In this document: piece after piece, positions 9,687-17,672 of the stretch | Position numbering within the stretch: the first letter of the stretch is position 1 | Layout of the letters: every line of letters starts with the position of its first letter | Source: Hydrogenophaga sp. | GTDB taxonomy: Bacteria; Pseudomonadota; Gammaproteobacteria; Burkholderiales; Burkholderiaceae_C | Assembly (NCBI RefSeq): GCF_018780075.1 | Contig: NZ_JADMKB010000151.1 | Location: forward strand, 1 to 34,876 | DNA: 34,876 nucleotides | Direction: 5' to 3' | Program-made: the position numbers and the translations under genes | Notes under the pieces: model-generated | What the model saw: the letters and a program-made list of their open reading frames with translations, nothing else | What the model was told of the DNA's origin: nothing | Databases searched by the model: none

Positions 9687-10781
9687 TCAGGCCTGGGCCC
9701 GGAGGCGTCTGGAGTGGGTGTGCACCGCGTCCACCAGCACCTTCACGCTCTCCGGCGGGGTGTACTGGCTGATGCCGTGGCCGAGGTTGAAGATGTGCGT
9801 GGGGCCGGTGCCCGCGCCCTGGTGCGGCGTGCCAAAACTCTCCAGCACGGCCGCCACTTCGCGCTCAATCGCCTCGGGCGGCGCGAACAGCACGTTGGGG
9901 TCGATGTTGCCCTGCAGGGCCTTGCTGTCGCCCACCGCCGCACGCGCTTTGGCGAGGTTGACCGTCCAGTCCAGGCCCAGCGCTTCGCAGTCCAGCCCCT
10001 TCATGTCGTCCAGCCACAGGCCGCCGCCCTTGGTGAACACGATGCGCGGGATCTTCACGCCGTCCTTCTCGGTCTTCAGCTGCGCCAGCACGCGCTTGGT
10101 GTAGGCCAGCGAAAACTCCTGGAACTTGCCGTCGGCCAGCACGCCGCCCCAGCTGTCGAACACCATCACCGCCTGTGCGCCGGCGTCGATCTGCGCGTTC
10201 AGGTACACGGCCACCGAGTCGGCGTTGATCGCCAGGATGCGGTGCATCAGGTCCGGGCGGCTGTACATCAGGCTCTTGACCGCGCGGTAGTCGTCCGAGC
10301 CGCCGCCCTCCACCATGTAGCAGGCGAGTGTCCAGGGGCTGCCCGAAAAACCGATCAGCGGCACCCGGCCATTCAGCGCCTTGCGGATGCTGGTCACGGC
10401 GTCAAACACGTAGCGCAGCTTGTCCATGTCGGGCACGGCCAGCGTGGCCACGTCGGCCTCGGTGCGCACCGTCTTGGCGAACTTCGGGCCTTCTCCTTGC
10501 TGGAACGTGAGGCCCAGGCCCATCGCGTCCGGCACGGTGAGGATGTCGCTGAACAGGATGGCCGCGTCCAGCGCGTAGCGCTCCAGCGGCTGCAGCGTCA
10601 CCTCGGTGGCGTAGTCCACGTTGGTCGCCAGCCCCATGAACGACCCCGCCTTCGCGCGCGTGGCGCAGTACTCCGGCAAATAGCGGCCGGCCTGGCGCAT
10701 CAGCCACACGGGCGTGTGTGCGGTGGACTGGCGCAGGCAGGCGCGCAGGAAGGTGTCGTTCTGCAGAGGGGCGAAGCTCAT
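9687..10781 (-). CDS. hemE: Uroporphyrinogen decarboxylase
   Basis: This 364-residue cytoplasmic enzyme removes four carboxyl groups from uroporphyrinogen III to make coproporphyrinogen III in haem synthesis. The family signature is near the N-terminus ([16 protein letters not shown]), with [40 protein letters not shown] and the C-terminal [14 protein letters not shown] all in the expected order and spacing. Length is normal. The ATG at 10781 starts [16 protein letters not shown], matching the family. It may have its own promoter (GATAAT at 10820-10825, minus strand) and is separated from priA by the AT-rich spacer. Confidence 0.98.
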   Translation of the reverse strand: MSFAPLQNDTFLRACLRQSTAHTPVWLMRQAGRYLPEYCATRAKAGSFMGLATNVDYATEVTLQPLERYALDAAILFSDILTVPDAMGLGLTFQQGEGPKFAKTVRTEADVATLAVPDMDKLRYVFDAVTSIRKALNGRVPLIGFSGSPWTLACYMVEGGGSDDYRAVKSLMYSRPDLMHRILAINADSVAVYLNAQIDAGAQAVMVFDSWGGVLADGKFQEFSLAYTKRVLAQLKTEKDGVKIPRIVFTKGGGLWLDDMKGLDCEALGLDWTVNLAKARAAVGDSKALQGNIDPNVLFAPPEAIEREVAAVLESFGTPHQGAGTGPTHIFNLGHGISQYTPPESVKVLVDAVHTHSRRLRAQA

Positions 10782-10819
10782 GGGGGGATCCGGTTGCGGT
10801 CGTCAGACGGGAAGCGGCG

Positions 10820-10825
10820 ATTATC
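10820..10825 (-). promoter_or_regulatory. Candidate -10 of hemE
   Basis: The minus strand reads GATAAT, with a poor GTGACG 16 bp upstream. It would give a short untranslated leader of roughly 30 bases before the hemE ATG. Confidence 0.35.
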
Positions 10826-11268
10826 CCGTGTGGGGTGGGGCCGTCACGCGGCGGAGGCTTGATCCTCCACAATGACCTCGATGTGTTCAGCCTGCCGAAG
10901 GAGAAGCCCCATGCAGGTCAACCGCTCCCGGCGGGCCGTCTTGATCGCGGTCGCCCCGTTGCGGGCCCCCGGGGTCGGCCGCTAAACTGAACGCGCTTCA
11001 GGTGCCGCTCCCCCCAATGCTGGCCCCACTCGGTACGCCAGTCTGGTTTCGGCGGTGGCCGGTACCGTGGCGCTCAGGCACTCCAGCGGCTTCACCAAAC
11101 CCTTCCCCGCCGCCCTTGCGGGGCTTTCTACGTGGTGGCCATCTGGCTCATGGCGGTCGTGGTCTTGCTGAACCTGGGGACCAGGCCCTGACGCCCGACC
11201 CTGCAGGACTTTCCATGCGATCCAGCGGCGCAGACGACAGGCGTCCCTTCAACGAGCGCACCACAACA

Positions 11269-11303
11269 CCCATCACCCATCACCCACCGCCCATCACCCA
11301 CCG
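11269..11303 (+). repeat. Heptamer tandem repeat directly before the CYTH start codon
   Basis: Five consecutive 7-mers read CCCATCA, CCCATCA, CCCACCG, CCCATCA, CCCACCG. A sixth partial unit, CCCATGT, holds the ATG of the CYTH gene. The array takes the place where a ribosome binding site would be, and no Shine-Dalgarno is visible. Confidence 0.75.
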
Positions 11304-11306
11304 CCC

Positions 11307-11783
11307 ATGTCCACCGAAATCGAACGCAAATTCCGGGTCACCGGCACCGCCTGGCGCACGGTCGATGGCCAGCGCATCTGCCAGGGCTACCTCAACCGCG
11401 ACAAGCACCGCACCGTGCGGGTGCGCCTCGCTGGCGTGCAGGCGTTTCTCACCATCAAGGGCGTCACCACCGGCGCCACCCGGGCGGAGTTTGAATACGC
11501 CATTCCGGTGGCCGACGCCGAGGCGCTGCTCGCCCTGTGCGACGGGCCGCTGATCGACAAGGTGCGCCACCGGGTCGAACACGGCGGCTTGCTCTGGGAG
11601 GTCGACGAGTTCCTTGGGGACAATGCCGGCTTGGTGGTGGCCGAGGTGGAGCTGGCGAGCGAGGACCAGCCGGTCACCCTGCCGCCCTGGGTGACCGAGG
11701 AGGTCACGACCGACAGCCGCTATTTCAATTCCAGTCTCGCGACCCACCCGTTCAACCGGTGGGACCCCTCCAAAGACCGCTGA
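11307..11783 (+). CDS. CYTH domain protein (class IV adenylate cyclase / triphosphatase fold)
   Basis: The 158-residue protein is a single CYTH triphosphate-tunnel domain. The signature ExExK begins it (STEIERKF), followed by the basic and acidic strands RVRLAGVQAFLTIKG, RAEFEYAIP, KVRHRVEHGGLLWEVDEF and VVAEVELASEDQ. Stand-alone short CYTH proteins usually hydrolyse inorganic triphosphate or other tri-phosphorylated substrates; cyclic AMP synthesis is less likely but not excluded. Heptamer repeats replace a normal ribosome binding site. The DUF4256 gene follows after 13 bp and is probably co-transcribed. Confidence 0.88.
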   Translation: MSTEIERKFRVTGTAWRTVDGQRICQGYLNRDKHRTVRVRLAGVQAFLTIKGVTTGATRAEFEYAIPVADAEALLALCDGPLIDKVRHRVEHGGLLWEVDEFLGDNAGLVVAEVELASEDQPVTLPPWVTEEVTTDSRYFNSSLATHPFNRWDPSKDR

Positions 11784-11796
11784 AAGGACCGATCCC

Positions 11797-12324
11797 ATGG
11801 AACTGCTGGACACCCTGAAACGCCGCTTCGAGACACACATGCCCCGGCACAAAGGGGTCGCCTGGGCCCAGGTGCTGGCCCGCCTGGAAGGCCGCCCCGC
11901 GGTGCTGGAGGTGCTGCGCGAGATGGAGGCCACCGGCGGTGAGCCGGACGTGGTGGCGCTGGGCGGTGAGCCGAAGTCGCTCGTGTTCTGCGACTGTGCG
12001 GCCGAGACGCCGGCCGGCCGGCGCAGCCTCTGTTACGACGAGGCGGCGCTGGCGGCGCGCAAGGACAACAAGCCGCCCGGCAGCGCGGTCGGCATGGCGG
12101 AGGCCATGGGCGTGGAGTTGCTGACCGAGGTGCAGTACCGCGCGCTGCAGGCGCTCGGCGAGTTCGACCTGAAGACCTCCAGCTGGGTGCTGACGCCGCC
12201 CGGGGTGCGAGCGCTCGGCGGCGCGCTCTTCTGCGACCGCCGCTACGGCCAGGTGTTCACGTACCACAACGGGGTGCAGTCGTACTACGCCGTCAGAGGC
12301 TTTCGTGGTGCCCTGCGAATCTGA
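11797..12324 (+). CDS. DUF4256 family protein
   Basis: This 175-residue soluble protein is recognised as DUF4256 from conserved wording: ATGGEPDVV, FCDCAAETPAGRRSLCYDE, AARKDNKPPGSAVGMAEAMG, ELLTEVQYRALQALGEFDLK, and the end ALFCDRRYGQVFTYHNG with YYAVRGFRG. No function has been assigned to the family as far as I know. The dense conserved polar residues (Cys, Asp, Tyr, His, Arg) suggest an enzyme rather than a structural protein. It lies 13 bp after the CYTH gene; AAAGGA precedes the ATG. The shared transcript is the only clue to its role. Confidence 0.85.
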   Translation: MELLDTLKRRFETHMPRHKGVAWAQVLARLEGRPAVLEVLREMEATGGEPDVVALGGEPKSLVFCDCAAETPAGRRSLCYDEAALAARKDNKPPGSAVGMAEAMGVELLTEVQYRALQALGEFDLKTSSWVLTPPGVRALGGALFCDRRYGQVFTYHNGVQSYYAVRGFRGALRI

Positions 12325-12400
12325 ATCCGATCAACTGAGTCCATGTGCGTGCAAAAGCCACAGTGCACAGAACCACTGCGACGCGTGATGCAGTGCCACC

Positions 12401-12480
12401 CAGGGCACCGCCGGGCCGGCTTTGCCGGACGGCCAGTGCCGCCCCCCTGGGGGGGCGCGCAAAGCGCGGCGGGGGGTTCC
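12401..12480 (-). repeat. Dispersed gene-end hairpin repeat, copy 2
   Basis: It carries the same order of blocks as copy 1: GGGCACCGCC, the hairpin GCCGGCTTTGCCGG, CCCCCCTGGGGGGG, then CGCGCAAAGCGCGGCGGGGG. It ends 5 bp before the redoxin stop codon and so lies at the 3' end of that minus-strand gene, between it and the convergent DUF4256 gene. A bidirectional terminator role is likely. Confidence 0.7.
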
Positions 12481-12484
12481 TGTC

Positions 12485-13117
12485 TCAACTCTTGTATTTG
12501 ATGCTGCAGCCGTAGGGCTGGCTGGTAGGGGTGCTGACCGGCTTGCCGGCGAGCAGTTCGCCGAGGCCCTGGCGCACGAAGTTGGTGGCTTTTCCGATGT
12601 CGGCCACGCGCGCCGAGGGGATGCTGTCGATGCCGCCCGCGTAGGCGAGCTGGCCCTGGGCGTTGACGATGTACATGTGGGGCGTGACGCGCGCCCCGTA
12701 GGCGGCGCCGACCTGGCCGTCTTCGTCCATCAGCGCGGCGCTGGGGCTGGCGCCTTTGTCGCGCATCCAGCGCGCGAGCTGGGGCGGGGTCTGGTAATCG
12801 CTGCTGGCGTCTTCGGTGGAGTTGATGGCGAGCCAGACCACGCCTTTGCCGGTGAACTCCTTGTGCAGCCCCTGCATGTTGCCTTCGTAGTGCTTGCGCA
12901 CGAAGGGGCAACCCGGGTTGTTCCACTCCAGCACCACCAGCTTGCCCTTGAATTGCGAGAGCTTCACGGGCTGGCCCGCCGTGTCGTTGAGCGTGAAGTC
13001 GGGCGCGGGCTGGCCCACGCTGGCGGCGGCCAGCGCCCAGCGCGGGGCCAGGGCGGGCAGGGCAGACGCGGCACCCAGGGCCAGGCTCCGGGTGATGAAG
13101 GGGCGGCGTTGCAGCAT
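12485..13117 (-). CDS. Exported redoxin (AhpC/TSA-like thioredoxin fold) with Tat-type signal
   Basis: The 210-residue protein begins MLQRRPFITRSLALGAASAL, a twin-arginine signal (RRPFI) with a hydrophobic stretch ending near ALAAAS. A redoxin domain follows: VGQPAPDFTLNDTAGQPVKL, then VVLEWNNPGCPFVRKHY and TPHMYIVNAQGQLAYAGG. It has one Cys in the active-site position (NPGC followed by P), with a second Cys only near the C-terminus (YGCSIK), so a peroxiredoxin-like mechanism is more likely than a CxxC oxidoreductase. The ATG at 13117 has GGAG eight bases upstream; ATGs at 13123 and 13141 have worse spacing. The DsbD/ScsB-like gene upstream is a natural electron donor. Confidence 0.85.
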   Translation of the reverse strand: MLQRRPFITRSLALGAASALPALAPRWALAAASVGQPAPDFTLNDTAGQPVKLSQFKGKLVVLEWNNPGCPFVRKHYEGNMQGLHKEFTGKGVVWLAINSTEDASSDYQTPPQLARWMRDKGASPSAALMDEDGQVGAAYGARVTPHMYIVNAQGQLAYAGGIDSIPSARVADIGKATNFVRQGLGELLAGKPVSTPTSQPYGCSIKYKS

Positions 13118-13175
13118 GGTCATGACTCCGTTGGGTGACAAAAACCTATGACAAGCGCAGGTGTCTTTGGTTCAA

Positions 13176-13255
13176 GGCCCCCGCGGAACCGGCTTCGCCG
13201 GGCCGCCAGGGGCGCCCCCCTTGGGGGGTGACGCCGAAGGCGGCGCGGGGGGCTA
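13176..13255 (-). repeat. Dispersed gene-end hairpin repeat, copy 3
   Basis: The blocks are CCGGCTTCGCCGG, CCCCCCTTGGGGGG and CGCCGAAGGCGGCGCGGGG. The element abuts the stop codon of the DsbD/ScsB-like gene (13253-13255) and lies between it and the redoxin gene. It therefore sits inside the suspected two-gene unit and may lower transcription of the redoxin gene. Confidence 0.7.
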
Positions 13256-15460
13256 CAAACCCTTTATCGCCGTGCGCACTTCGTTCACGGTCAGCACCTC
13301 GGTCAACACCCGGGGCGGCTGGCCGTTCTGGTAGATCGCGTACACCGGCACGCCGTTGCGCCCCAGGCTGGCCAGCGCCTGCGTCACCAACGGGTCGCGG
13401 CGGGTCCAGTCGGCGCGCAGCAGGGCCACGTTCCTGGCGGCCATGTCGGCCAGCACCTCGGTGTCGGCCAGGGTGCTGCGCTTGTTGTACTGGCAGGTCA
13501 CGCACCAGGCGGCGGTGAAGTCCACGAACACCGGACGGCCTTCGGCCAGCAGCGTGGCCTGGCGCTCGGGGCTCCAGGGCTGCCAGCTCACGCCCTGCAC
13601 GGCGGTGGCCACCTCGGCGCCGGGGCTGGCGTCCTGCAGGCGCGTCACGTTCGGCCCCACCGCCCAGCCCAGCCACAGCAGGCCGGCCAGCGAGAGCGCA
13701 GCCAGCACCGTGCGGCCCTTGCCGCGCAGGCCGAGCGCCCACACCAGCAGCGCCAGCACCACCAGCAACATGAGTAGGGCGGCCGCGCCGTCGATGCCGC
13801 TTTGTTGTCCCAGCACCCAGAGCAGCCACACCACGGTGGCGAACATGGGGAAGGCCATGAGCTGGCGGAAGGTGGCCATCCAGGCGCCGGGGCGCGGCAG
13901 CGCGCGCGCAATGGCCGGCCACCAGCTCGCTGCGAGGTACGGCAGCGCCATGCCCAGGCCGAGCGCGCCAAACACCGCCAGCGCCTGCAGGGTCGGCAGG
14001 CCGATGGCCAGGCCCAGCGAGGCGCCCATGAAGGGTGCGGTGCAGGGCGAGGCGATGGCCGTGGCGAGCACACCGGTCAGGAAGGCGTCGGCCGTGGGGT
14101 TCTTCGCCTGCAGGCTGGCCACGCGGCTGGGCAGCACGTTGCCGAACTCGAACAGGCCCGCGAGGTTGAGGCCGATCAGCGTGAACAGCACCGCCAGCGC
14201 GGCCACCACGCCGGGGCTTTGCAGCTGGAAACCCCAGCCCAGCTGCTCGCCCGCCGCGCGCAGGCCGAGCAACAGACCGCCGAGCGCGAGGAACGACAGC
14301 ACCACGCCCGCGGTGTAGGCCAGGCCGTTGGCGCGGTGGGCGGTCTTGTCGCCGGCGTGCCGGGCGAAGGCCAGCACCTTGATGGCCAGCACCGGGAACA
14401 CGCAGGGCATGAGGTTGAGGATCACGCCGCCGAAGAGGGCGCCGAGCAGGGCCGCCCAGAGCGACACCGGCACGCCGGGCGCCGGGGGGGGCGTGGCGGC
14501 GCGGGCAGCGTTGGCGTCGAGCGCGGCCTGCAGCGCGTCGGGCACGGCCGCCGGCAGCGCGGCCACCGCGGGCCATTCGCCCTGCACCGGCACCTCCAGC
14601 CGCACGCCGGCCGTGCCCGCACCCTCGCCGGGCGGGTGGGCCTGCGCGACCACGAGGGCGAGCTGGGCGGGGCTCTCGCTGCGCTGCGGCGAGAGCGGCA
14701 CGCGGGCGGTCCAGCGCTCGCCGTCCCAGGCCTGCGTCCAGGGGCTGCCGGGTTCGATCAGGCCCGTGGTCTCGGGGAAAAACTCCAGCGCCTGACCGCG
14801 CCAGGCGGCGGGCAGGCCCGCGAGGGCGACCTTCAGGAAGCCGGGCTCGGGCTGCAGGGCGCTGTTGTCGGGGGCGTGGGCCTTGGGCCCGGCGGCGAGG
14901 GCGGCGTCGAACGCGGCGCCGTTCAGCGCGGTCGAGCCCTGCACCGGGATGCGCAGCGTGTAGCTACCTTCTTCGGGGATGCACTCCTTGCGGCAGGCGA
15001 GCCAGGCGGCGGAGAGTTGGGCGTCGATGTGGGTGCCGGTGAACGACGGGTCAATGGTCAGCGGCACCGGCAGCAGCACCGTGCCGTTGTAGCCGTAGTT
15101 GGCCAGGGTGCCGAGCGGGAACTTGCGCGGCGTGGGCCAGGCGATGGCGCCGGCCGTCACGCCCGGAGGCAAGGTCCACTGCAGCTCGGTGGGCAGGCCG
15201 GAGTCGCCCGAGTTCTTCCAGTAGGTGTGCCACTCGGGCGTGTGCGTGAGCTGCAGGCCGAGCCAGACCTGGGCGCCCGGCGTGGCACCCTGGGGCGCGT
15301 GGGCCAGCAGCTCGCCGCGCACCATTTGCGGCGGTGTGTTCTGCGTGGTGTTGCCGCCCAGAATGCCCTGGGCCAAGGCGGTGAGGGGCAGCCACACGGC
15401 GAACAACAGACCGGCCAGCAGGCGGCGGACGGCGGGAGACAAGGGCTGGGGCAACGGCAT
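13253..15460 (-). CDS. DsbD/ScsB-type thiol:disulfide electron transporter
   Basis: This 735-residue protein moves electrons from cytoplasmic thioredoxin to envelope partners. In order it has a signal peptide (to about residue 30), an N-terminal periplasmic domain with a CRKEC pair (CxxxC), eight or so membrane helices with the redox cysteines in LNLMPCVFP and IASPCTAPF, and a C-terminal thioredoxin domain with AWCVTCQYNK. All three redox modules are present. The large N-terminal domain and CxxxC pair resemble ScsB proteins more than classical DsbD. The ATG at 15460 directly precedes the signal peptide (MPLPQPLSPAVRRLL). The redoxin gene downstream is a likely partner. Confidence 0.92.
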   Translation of the reverse strand: MPLPQPLSPAVRRLLAGLLFAVWLPLTALAQGILGGNTTQNTPPQMVRGELLAHAPQGATPGAQVWLGLQLTHTPEWHTYWKNSGDSGLPTELQWTLPPGVTAGAIAWPTPRKFPLGTLANYGYNGTVLLPVPLTIDPSFTGTHIDAQLSAAWLACRKECIPEEGSYTLRIPVQGSTALNGAAFDAALAAGPKAHAPDNSALQPEPGFLKVALAGLPAAWRGQALEFFPETTGLIEPGSPWTQAWDGERWTARVPLSPQRSESPAQLALVVAQAHPPGEGAGTAGVRLEVPVQGEWPAVAALPAAVPDALQAALDANAARAATPPPAPGVPVSLWAALLGALFGGVILNLMPCVFPVLAIKVLAFARHAGDKTAHRANGLAYTAGVVLSFLALGGLLLGLRAAGEQLGWGFQLQSPGVVAALAVLFTLIGLNLAGLFEFGNVLPSRVASLQAKNPTADAFLTGVLATAIASPCTAPFMGASLGLAIGLPTLQALAVFGALGLGMALPYLAASWWPAIARALPRPGAWMATFRQLMAFPMFATVVWLLWVLGQQSGIDGAAALLMLLVVLALLVWALGLRGKGRTVLAALSLAGLLWLGWAVGPNVTRLQDASPGAEVATAVQGVSWQPWSPERQATLLAEGRPVFVDFTAAWCVTCQYNKRSTLADTEVLADMAARNVALLRADWTRRDPLVTQALASLGRNGVPVYAIYQNGQPPRVLTEVLTVNEVRTAIKGL

Positions 15461-15563
15461 CGGAAGCAGACGGTGAGGGAGGGCGCGCAGCGGCGCTGCA
15501 AGGGTATGAGGGGCCGGGCTCGCCCAAGTTCCTGGGGCCGCGCCGGACGCCGCACAAATATAA

Positions 15564-15581
15564 GGCAACGCTGAACAAGTC
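15564..15581 (+). repeat. Solitary IS5/MITE-type end sequence
   Basis: GGCAACGCTGAACAAGTC matches the end of the 6177-6336 element at 17 of 18 bases (AACAAG instead of AATAAG) and resembles the IS5-family end at 29788. No inverted partner was found nearby. It lies in the 181-bp region between the divergent DsbD/ScsB-like and cfa genes and may be a leftover of a lost element. Confidence 0.55.
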
Positions 15582-15641
15582 GCGCGCGGGCCGCACATTG
15601 ACTACAAACGGGGGTGGAACACATGGACATGGAGGCCACCC

Positions 15642-16874
15642 ATGGGATTCATCGTGGAGCGCGCCCTGCTGCCCTGGGCGCAACGGGTGAAGCAGCGGGC
15701 CAACCTGCCGGTGCGCCTGAGCTGGGGCGCGGGCGGTGGCTCGTCGCTGGCGCTGGGCGACTTTGAGCAACCGAGCGTGGAGGTCCGCGTGCGCGACCCG
15801 GCGGCCTGGCCGCTGCTGATCGACCCGCAGCTCGACACCCTCGGCCAGGCCTATGTGGAGGGGCTGGTCGATGTGGACGGCCCGCTGGCCGACATCCTGG
15901 CGGCGGCGCACGGCCTGGCCCAACACGCCGAGCCCGCGGGCGGCCTGCTCGGGCGCATCCGCCGCCGCCACGGCCACTCGCGCGAGAGCGACAGCCAGGC
16001 CATCCAGTACCACTACGACGTGTCGAACGCTTTTTACGCCGAGTGGCTGGGCGAGGGCATGGTGTATTCCTGCGCCTACTTTGAACAGGGCGACGAGACG
16101 CTGGACGCCGCGCAGGCGAAGAAGATCGACCACATCCTGCGCAAGATCCGCCTGCAGCCGGGCCAGCGCCTGCTGGACATCGGCTGCGGCTGGGGCGCGC
16201 TGGTGCTGCGCGCGGCACAGCACTTCGGCGCGCGCTGCGTGGGCGTGACACTGTCGCAGAACCAGGCCGATCTGGCCCGCGAGCGGGTGAAGGCGGCCGG
16301 GCTGCAGGACCGCATCGAGATCCGCCTGCAGGACTACCGCGACGTGACCGTGCAGCACGACGGCCCGTTCGACCGCATCACCAGCGTGGGCATGTTCGAG
16401 CACGTGGGGCTGGACCACCTGGCCGACTACTTCGGCCACATCCGCCGCCTGCTCCCGCCCGACGGCTGGGCCATGAACCACGGCATCACCAGCACCGACC
16501 CCAACGACGGCGAAACCGCCCTGGGCGGCGGCAGCTTCATCCAGCGCTACGTGTTCCCGCGCGGCGAGTTGCCACACATCGGCACGGTGCTGCGCACCCT
16601 GCAAGAGGGCGGGCTCGAAGCGGTCGACGTGGAAAACCTGCGCCGCCACTACCAGCGCACGACCCAGCTCTGGAGCGAGGCCTTCGAGGCGAACACCGCG
16701 CAGATCAAGCCGCTGGTGGACGAACGGCGCTGGCGCATCTGGCGCATCTACCTCGCGGGCTGCGCCTGGGCCTTCGAGCACGACGAAGTGGCGCTGTACC
16801 AGGTGCTGTGCCGGCCGGCGGGGCAAAGCGCGCAGGGGCTGCCGTGGTCGCGGCAGTGGATGTATTCGGGCTGA
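15642..16874 (+). CDS. Cyclopropane-fatty-acyl-phospholipid synthase family protein
   Basis: This 410-residue SAM-dependent enzyme would methylenate double bonds of membrane lipids. An N-terminal lipid-binding part (to about 110) precedes the catalytic domain. YHYDVSNAFYAEWLGEGMVYSCAYF is split by the usual Cfa cysteine; the SAM loop is LLDIGCGWGALVLRAA, then VGVTLSQNQ and SVGMFEHVGLDHL with the bicarbonate-site Glu. The C-terminus WAFEHDEVALYQVL is family-like. Length is slightly above E. coli Cfa (382). The stop abuts the stop of the convergent alaX-like gene with no base between. Cfa in this family is often stationary-phase or stress regulated; nothing in the sequence proves it here. Confidence 0.93.
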   Translation: MGFIVERALLPWAQRVKQRANLPVRLSWGAGGGSSLALGDFEQPSVEVRVRDPAAWPLLIDPQLDTLGQAYVEGLVDVDGPLADILAAAHGLAQHAEPAGGLLGRIRRRHGHSRESDSQAIQYHYDVSNAFYAEWLGEGMVYSCAYFEQGDETLDAAQAKKIDHILRKIRLQPGQRLLDIGCGWGALVLRAAQHFGARCVGVTLSQNQADLARERVKAAGLQDRIEIRLQDYRDVTVQHDGPFDRITSVGMFEHVGLDHLADYFGHIRRLLPPDGWAMNHGITSTDPNDGETALGGGSFIQRYVFPRGELPHIGTVLRTLQEGGLEAVDVENLRRHYQRTTQLWSEAFEANTAQIKPLVDERRWRIWRIYLAGCAWAFEHDEVALYQVLCRPAGQSAQGLPWSRQWMYSG

Positions 16875-17627
16875 TCAGTCCTGAAACCCCAGCACCACCC
16901 GGCGCGTGGTGGCGCTCTTCTTCTCGATCTTGGTCACGATCACGCGGCCGATCTCGGCGGTGTTGGCCACGTGGGTGCCGCCGCAGGGCTGCAGGTCGAT
17001 CAGCTCGCTCAGATCGGCCGGGCCAATCCGCACGGTGCGCACCGTGCCGCTGCCGCGCGGCGGCGAGACGCTCATGCTCTTCACCAGCGCCGGGTTGGCG
17101 TCGAGCTCGGCGTCGGTGATGGCGCCCAGCGTGACCGGGTGCGCGGCCGCCACCAGCGCGGCGAGACCGGCGCTGAGCGCGTCCTTGTCCAGCGGATCGG
17201 TCATGTGGAAGTCGAGCCGCGCGTACTCGGGCGTGATCGAGCAGCCGTTCACCGGCATCGCCACCAGGTGGCACAGCAGGTGGGTGCTGGTGTGAAAGCG
17301 CATGAGACGGTGGCGCCGCGCCCAGTCCACCCGCGCGGTGAGCGCTGTGCCGGGCCGCAAGGCCGCCAGCAGCGCTTCTTGTCCGGGTGCCGGCACGTGC
17401 ACGATGTCTGCCGTGGGCCGGCCGTCGGCGTCCTTGCCCTTGCGGGTGTCGGCGATGGTGATCGCGCTGCCGTCGGCCAGCACCAGCTCGCCCGTGTCGC
17501 CGGCCTGCCCGCCGCCCAGCGGGTAGAACACCGTGCGGTGAAGCACGATGCCGTGTTCGTGGACGGCGGTCACGGTGGCGCTGCATTCGCGCTGGTACGC
17601 GTCCTGGCGGAAGAGGTCTTGGGTCAT
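16875..17627 (-). CDS. Alanyl-tRNA editing protein (AlaX-like)
   Basis: This 250-residue free-standing editing protein hydrolyses Ser- or Gly-tRNA(Ala). It has the N-terminal beta-barrel part (RTVFYPLGGGQAGDTGEL) and the editing site with zinc ligands HTSTH (residues in RFHTSTHLLCHL) and CGGTH (LQPCGGTHVANTAEIG). Length fits the AlaX-M type. The start at 17627 (MTQDLFRQDAYQREC) is typical of the family in betaproteobacteria. It is divergent from the creatininase gene with 45 bp between starts. Confidence 0.93.
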   Translation of the reverse strand: MTQDLFRQDAYQRECSATVTAVHEHGIVLHRTVFYPLGGGQAGDTGELVLADGSAITIADTRKGKDADGRPTADIVHVPAPGQEALLAALRPGTALTARVDWARRHRLMRFHTSTHLLCHLVAMPVNGCSITPEYARLDFHMTDPLDKDALSAGLAALVAAAHPVTLGAITDAELDANPALVKSMSVSPPRGSGTVRTVRIGPADLSELIDLQPCGGTHVANTAEIGRVIVTKIEKKSATTRRVVLGFQD

Positions 17628-17660
17628 GGTGGCATGTTACGGCGCCACGGCCACAGGCCG

Positions 17661-17666
17661 TAAACT
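17661..17666 (+). promoter_or_regulatory. Candidate -10 for the creatininase gene
   Basis: TAAACT ends 6 bp before the ATG at 17673. If used, transcription would start at or beside the ATG, giving a leaderless mRNA; this agrees with the lack of a Shine-Dalgarno. A -35 match (TTACGG, 18 bp upstream) is poor. Confidence 0.35.
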
Positions 17667-17672
17667 GAAGCC

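Larger units (their letters stand above)
10782..11306. other. 525-bp spacer with gene-like fragments between hemE and the CYTH gene
   Basis: No family was recognised here. On the plus strand an ORF of 24 codons at 10911-10985 begins MQVNRSRRAVLIAVAP after a good AAGGAG; it resembles the start of an exported protein and stops early. A second open stretch ends at about 11191 with FYVVAIWLMAVVVLLNLGTR, a typical membrane helix, without a clear start. These may be remains of one small membrane protein gene, or chance. A -10-like TAAACT lies at 10983-10988. The last 35 bp are heptamer repeats. Confidence 0.35.

Noticed and set aside
10985..11130. Riboswitch (cobalamin-like) upstream of the CYTH gene
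   Set aside because: Short stems are visible, but none of the conserved blocks of a known class could be recognised.
11269..11303. CRISPR array
   Set aside because: The units are 7 bp and directly abutting with no spacers; it is a simple tandem repeat.
13802..15574. A 590-codon plus-strand frame across the DsbD/ScsB-like gene
   Set aside because: Gln/Gly/Glu-rich antisense shadow; the minus-strand transporter has all redox motifs.
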